Below are positions 58,832-64,000 of a DNA stretch of 64,000 bases, piece by piece; position 1 is the stretch's first letter; every line of letters begins with the position of its first letter. The notes beneath the pieces are model-generated. The model was not told the DNA's origin. It did no database searches and was given only the letters and a program-made list of their open reading frames with translations. The DNA lies in assembly GCF_004193775.1 (NCBI RefSeq), contig NC_041021.1, forward strand, positions 22,226,632 through 22,290,631. The letters run 5' to 3'. The stretch is from Glycine soja. Its lineage: Eukaryota; Streptophyta; Magnoliopsida; Fabales; Fabaceae. Both the position numbers and the translations under genes were made by a program.

Positions 58832-59411
58832 AGTGGCGTCCCTAAATAATGACTGGTTTAATAGTAATGATTTAAATAACAAAAACCATGGGATTTTTTT
58901 TCTTTTTTTTTTCTTTTTCGTTTCTTTCTCTTTTTCACAGTAATTAAGTTCAGAAGGAAAATCATCACTATAGAGTCCTGAATGGCCAGTTCACAACTCT
59001 ATTCGGAGTTATTTCTTTCTGATCACTCATAACCTCTAAACTATTTTGCTCTTTCAAAAATAAAAGTATACCAGCCATCATTTTAGGTTGTCACGTGTAA
59101 AATAATAAAATAAAATGCGGTCGATGAACTCTTTTTCAAATAAAGTTTGTTAATGCTTTCTTTTCAAATAACAGATTAAACATAAGTACATTCATCATCT
59201 AAAGCTGTCCAAAATATGGGAGTTTTGCAAAATACATAGTGACATCCAGAGCAAAGGTATCCACTGTGGTGACTTCAGCCACATGTATACATTCATCAAA
59301 TTCCTATACAATAGGTCTACCCATACAAAAACCAAAAGAGTAAACCTAATTGTCTGTACTAGATACACCCACCCCCAAAAAGTATATAAACCTAGTCTAA
59401 GGAGCCGTCTG

Positions 59412-59843
59412 CTATGATGAAGAACCTCCGCTAGTCGCTATCCCTCCAGGGCCGCTCTCCTCCGTAGAGTCTACCTCAGATGCTGACATGACGTCCTCGG
59501 GAGAATCCACCTCAGGGAGTGGGTCCTCATCACTCTCTGGAAAGTCAAGAGCATCCACAGCAGGCTCAGGAGGTAGCTCCTCTGGGTCCTCCTCAGGGTC
59601 TTCTTCAGATGACGTCACCTCTATCACTTGGACTGGCTCCACTAGTTGATATGGAGTAGGTGTAGGTAATATCCACTCCACAGTGCGCTAAAGCGTGCGT
59701 GCTGGTTCCTCTGGATGTACCAATGAAGTAGCCGTGAATCGAATCGTGCCCCGGAATCGGCACCTTGCATTGCCTTCGAGGGTCTCCCAAACTTCTTCTA
59801 GGCACTCCATCTCCACTCGGTCATGGATTAATTGCGCTGCCAT
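59412..59843 (-). pseudogene. LTR-embedded acidic ORF (copy 2, one nonsense codon)
   Basis: The minus strand is open in one frame from ATG 59843 to the stop at 59412 (143 codons), except for a TAG at 59690-59688. The N-terminus MAAQLIHDRVEMECLEEVWE, the middle and the acidic tail (VTSSEEDPEEDPEELPPEP) align with 11952-12382. A TTTCTTGTAG acceptor-like site ends six bases before the ATG here too. The protein family is unknown to me. Confidence 0.6.
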
Positions 59844-59968
59844 CGCGATCTACAAGAAACAAAAGGAAGGGGGTAGACTCTTTCACGAGAGATCTAACTA
59901 CGGTAGCAACACAATGTGTCCCATAACCACTACATGCAATTAAAAGGTGTGCCTCAAGGATTTTCTTC

Positions 59969-60330
59969 TCTGGTAATCGATTACACAACATTAGAAATCG
60001 ATTACCAGAGGCCCAACTCGAGTTACACAGCTTCAGAACATGAAAACCTGCAATATGCACTGTGTAATCGATTACACATAACTGGTAATCGATTACCAGT
60101 GGCCTGTTACTCTGTGTAATCGATTACCAGAGGCCTCCACAACATACTGTCTCCATTTCTAAGCCGGGTAATCGATTACACCCATTGGTAATCGATTACC
60201 AGAAGCCCTCTCACTTTCCTGATCCCATTTTTAGGCCTGGTAATCGATTACACACCCTTGGTAATTGATTACCAGAGGCCATCTTAACTTCCTGTCTTCG
60301 TTTTAAGCCTTGTAATCGATTAAATATCAC
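59969..60330. repeat. TAATCGATTA word cluster, second Tekay-type LTR
   Basis: About ten words occupy the same place as in the first LTR, but their number, spacing and flank types differ. Examples: CTGGTAATCGATTACCAG near 60081, TGTGTAATCGATTACCAG near 60114 and GGTAATCGATTACACCC near 60167. Confidence 0.85.
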
Positions 60331-62490
60331 TCAAGATCCATAGCTGGCCAGCCACCACACAAGCCTCCTTGCTTTGTGGTCTTTGTTCTTTTATCGGTTG
60401 ACAGCCAGGAGCTCGCCTGTTTAGGTACGTCACAGGTTCTCATTGACTGACTATGCCCGGGTTGGGTCGGGATTGGTCAAGCTTGGTTTTGGGCAATAGC
60501 ACCCCACCTGACGTCCCCAAGGTCTCCTGACCCCCGCGACATATCTCCAGGTACCACTTTGTGGTCAACGAATAAAAGTAGGAAGACTGACTCTTCCACA
60601 CTTTCTCACTTCAAGCTTATAGGATTATGGGGTACCCGTCATATGTGGTACTAGGTGGCGATCGGGCGGTGGTGCAAGTCGACTCTCCACATCCACAAAT
60701 CACACATAAATCCACCATCCCCAGTTGCCCACCTTCAACTGAGCTCACGTACTCCCACGTAGCCTTTATCCTCGTTCCGCTCAACACCGGGTCCCCATCA
60801 AACCCTCCAAGCTTCCACAACATCCAACATCATGAACTATAAAAAAAACCAAGAAAACAGGGCAGAGGCAGAAAACTCTGCCCAAAACACAAACCAATAC
60901 CACAACTTTCCTTACTCAAATACCCCAGTAACATTCTCTTTGTTCCAATTCGTTCACCGTTGGATTGACTCGAAAATTTTACTGGAGGTCCCTAGTACAT
61001 AAGTCTACATTTTGACCGTTGGGATCTGCTAAAAACGTCCAGAACCCAATATGTACAACCCTTTCCACAACCAGCCATGCATAAGGATTTTCTGCACAAG
61101 CACAAAATTCTGCTGCACATTTCAACAGCAAAATTCTGCATAATAGTGCAGATTTTCGAAATCACTCATGCCCTCATCCAATTTTGCCCAAATTGGATCC
61201 TACAAGTTATAAATCATGTATAAATCATATCTAAACCAAAGACAAGCTTCAGACCAAAGCAACTCAAAATCTAGGTATCTAAAACCCCTCAATTTAGTGG
61301 ATTTTCAAGGTTTGAGAAGTGAAAATGAGAATGGGGTAATTTTGGAGCAAACTCTCATCTCAAACAAGTCTATAAGATTAATCTAAACTCACTCAAACTG
61401 GTTTTACGACGAAAACTCTACCGAATCAAAATTTGACTCCTCAACACCCAATTTACCCTAGAAATGGCTCTTGCCTTCACTTTGGTCACTCATTTTCCTC
61501 CTTTGCACAGCCCAAGCTTTCCCACAGTCCTAAATGACATTTCAAACTATGATTAACTCACTTTAACCTCCAATTACCACTAAATCCAGATTTAGCTTTT
61601 CAAATCCTCAAAGCATCACACTTTTCCACTCATATCACTACATTCTCACTTTTTAACCCTAGGTTAACTCTACCCTTCATCTCTATCAGTTTTCCATCAG
61701 CAATTTCAGCACACAAGCATCACAAGCATCATCATAAAACCCTAAAACAGAATGGGTAAGCTTGACTCACACCAAACATGACAAGTTTAGCATGCTTTCA
61801 ACAAATTCCTTCACAAATAACTACCATAAGGCATAAACCTAGTAAAACTACCCATCATATCTCCCAAACACCCAATACCCACGAAATTATGTGAGAAAGA
61901 AGTCTACCCAAACCTAAAATTTGAAGTCCCACAACGTAGATGTGCGCTTCACGACTCCGAAAATGGCTTCCCTTCGCGATTTGGAGCAGAAATGGTGAGC
62001 AAAGGTTGGAGCTTTGATGGAGCTTCAATGGTGGAGGAGAAAGGAAGAAAAAAGCAACATGAGGGAGAGGGAAAAGCTTCTGAACTTTTGGCTGAGTGAG
62101 GAGAGAGAACGTGGCTTTTTAGTTTAAAAGGCTTCCTCTTTTTTTTTTTTTTTTTTTTAAAAGGGTATGCCACATGTCTCCTTTTGAGTGGAGCAAAAAG
62201 GGCCCACTTTTTCTCTTGATGTGACTCATACTCAGTCACAAGAAGAGAAAAAAAATCTGACCTTTTGAAATGCTAAAATCTTGCCTCGGTTTGTGTGCCG
62301 TTTCTCTAGTTCTAGTCCCTCGCGTTTCTCTGCACCCGTCGGGGCCCGTTTTCGAAAGTAAGCAATATATATATTAAAACGCTCAGAATGAAACCCCGAG
62401 CGTGGTTTAGAGGTTGGTTTTGTTAAATTTTAAGCTGCACGCAAAACGATAATTTTTAGACTAATTAATTGAGAATTAACCTATAACTAT

Positions 62491-64000
62491 CTGTCGCAAC
62501 CTACCCTTCGGCGGGAGGGCGACGCGTGACTCGCGGGATGCGTGTTCCACGAAAGGAATACGCGCGGAGTCGCCACCAACGTTTATTTGAGGAAAACGTC
62601 GGAAAAACCGGAAAAGACGCGATCTACGAACTTTTAAGTGAAAGGTTCGGGAGTTGTATTTACGCACGGGGAAGGTATTAGCACCCCACACGTCCGCCCC
62701 AAGGGACGGCAGCCTTTAATCGAATGTGCAAACATGACTTTGATTTTTTATGTTCCCTTTTTATGTCTCTATATCCTTTATACCCTTTTTATATTTTCTC
62801 TTTTTGTGGTCGACAAGGGTGTTTCCCTTTGCTCCTACGTATTCCTCAATTTGGGATGAGAAAATCAGACCTACGTAGTTCTTTTTTATCAAGTGATTCT
62901 TTTTTACTTTAAGAGGTGATCATTTTAAGGCGTTGGACCTTAAAAATGATCCATTTTACTTAGTGAGAAAATGAAATGACAAACTTCAAAAGCCTATTTT
63001 TATGGACGAGCTTGACTAGGCGAATTGATTTTAGCCTTTAGTTTCACTTTAGTTATTAATCAATTCGATTAAGAATGAGAAATCCCAAAGAGAAAACGTC
63101 CGATTGATTTTCCGCTTTATTTTACTAAAAGATGTCTTTTTGATTATTATATTATTTTTTACCTCTTTTTGATTTCCAACGTGGTTACGGCACGACCGAA
63201 CGGTCGGAATTTATTTTAACCGAAGTTAATGGATAATACAATTCAAACGTTCGGTGGAAATTTATTTTATTTTTAAGTTAAGCGAGAAATGACTTAAGTA
63301 AAATGGCTTAAGCACGTCAACAGGGGGTATAAAAAGTAAACAAAACGAGAATAAAAATGCACGAAACACAATGTGGACCACTACGGGTACATAGAATGAA
63401 TCGAAAAGCTTGGTTCGAGGTACTTACCCGTTGAAGATCGAAGAACGATGAAGAACGAATGAAGAACGTCGAAGAACGGTTGAAACCTTTGCGAAATTCT
63501 TCACGGAAAACGTTACGGAAACGTTTCGGAAGCGCCTCGGCTTAGATTTTCTTCACGGAAACGATTTTTCCAAGCAAATTCGAAAGAGAGAGAAGTGCCA
63601 AAGGGGCTGAACCCTTTTCTTCTTCACTTCCTCCCCTATTTATAGCAAAATAGGGGAGGTGGTTGCCGCCCAGCTCGCCCAGGCGAGCTCAGCTCGCCCA
63701 GGCGAGCCAGGTTGCTTCCTCCAGAAGCAACAGCCTTCTGGAGGAATATTCTGGAGGGCCCAAGTGGGCCTGGGTGCTATTTGCACCCCCATTTTTACTA
63801 AGTACACCCCCCTCTGCTGTTTTTTGGTGATTCTTTTTTCGTAAAGTTACGAAAACTTACGAATTTCGTAACGATACTTGTTTTCTTTCCGTAATGTTAC
63901 GGAACCTTGCGGATTACATAATCATCCCCCTTTTGACTTATGGAATGTTACGGAACCTCACTTAATTATGCAACGATGCTTCCGTTTGATTTCCGGTGTG
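62491..64000 (-). mobile_element. Ogre/Tat LTR, inverted, running off the window
   Basis: It begins TGTCGCAACCTACCC, the reverse complement of the 3' end of the LTR at 8215-9938, and is collinear with that LTR to the window end. Downstream in element orientation (below 62491) lies Tekay-type LTR sequence rather than a primer-binding site. This is therefore a 3' LTR or solo LTR inserted there. Confidence 0.85.
63631..63708 (-). promoter_or_regulatory. Inverted Ogre LTR promoter with two palindromic words
   Basis: Two tandem words AGCTCGCCCAGGCGAGC occupy 63672-63688 and 63691-63707. CTATAAATAG (minus strand, about 63645-63636) lies between CTCCCCTATTT and AAATAGGGGAG arms, as in the other copies. 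The other two copies have a single word. Confidence 0.75.

Larger units (their letters stand above)
58832..62490 (-). mobile_element. Second Tekay-type LTR (3.66 kb, interrupted)
   Basis: It is collinear with 11376-15245: the same 'CCCTAAATAATGACTGGTTT' end, embedded ORF, TAATCGATTA words, 'GGTTGGGTCGGGATTGGTC' block and leader. It lacks about the first 140 bp of the LTR because a minus Ogre LTR begins at 62491. Below 58832 there is no primer-binding site or gag, so this is not the 5' LTR of an intact element. Confidence 0.85.

Noticed and set aside
11376..62490. The two 3.7-3.9-kb Tekay-type LTRs as one element's LTR pair
   Set aside because: Below 58832 there is an old Ogre-like LTR fragment, not a primer-binding site and gag. 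The second LTR is an independent insertion.

Overview
This window looks like repeat-rich plant nuclear DNA, most likely from a legume and probably soybean (Glycine). The evidence is nested Ty3/gypsy and Ty1/copia LTR retrotransposons, GT-AG introns, an X8-domain cell-wall gene, and LTR families carrying palindromic words (CTGGTAATCGATTACCAG and AGCTCGCCTGGGCGAGCT types) that I associate with soybean. The species call is inference. Only one ordinary host gene is visible.

Layout. 1-290: 3' end of an RTE-type LINE with a GTT tail. 1420-6669: a decayed minus-strand copia element, split by a 3-kb solo LTR (family A, 1962-5969) that itself contains a SIRE-like solo LTR (3705-4795, target duplication ATAGA). 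6670-8214: a truncated minus copy of the family-A LTR. 8215-30352: a degenerate plus-strand Ogre/Tat gypsy element with 5' LTR, primer-binding site, ORF1, gag-protease, a 183-bp intron, RT-RNase H, a second RNase H, integrase, an extra 'putative plant transposon protein' (PTPD) ORF, 3' tandem repeats and a partial 3' LTR. Its ORF1 is interrupted by a minus-strand Tekay-like chromovirus remnant with a 3.9-kb LTR (11376-16020). 30375-32265: a second Tekay-like remnant. 32266-35155: a PTPD gene remnant in a sequence rich in GCTTAGCG words. 35155-37570: copia debris. 37580-39860: a 24-25-bp minisatellite that reverses orientation and carries a SIRE-type solo LTR (TSD GGTTT).

41506-43578 is the one convincing host gene: a three-exon, minus-strand, secreted proline-rich X8 (CBM43) protein. 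46013-50839 is a complete but inactivated copia element with both LTRs and its target duplication. 51934-55008 is a second family-A solo LTR. 55799-56433 is a foldback MULE-type element with a 9-bp target duplication. 57771-64000 is an old Ogre-like LTR fragment interrupted by a second 3.7-kb Tekay-type LTR, which is in turn interrupted by a minus Ogre LTR running off the window.

The most interesting pattern cuts across families. Unrelated LTRs, and the two PTPD transcription units, carry clusters of short, near-perfect palindromic words. Four sets occur: TAATCGATTA, CTCGCC-NN-GGCGAG, GCGCT-N-AGCGC and GAAGCTTC types. Most sit upstream of a TATA box or inside a leader intron. Sequence changes often keep the dyad symmetry, and two homologous LTRs carry different word types at the same site. 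Two further points deserve testing: a 143-codon ORF embedded in both 3.7-3.9-kb LTRs behind a splice acceptor, and a repeated layout (words, TATA, leader exon, intron, CAG just before ATG) shared by the PTPD units.
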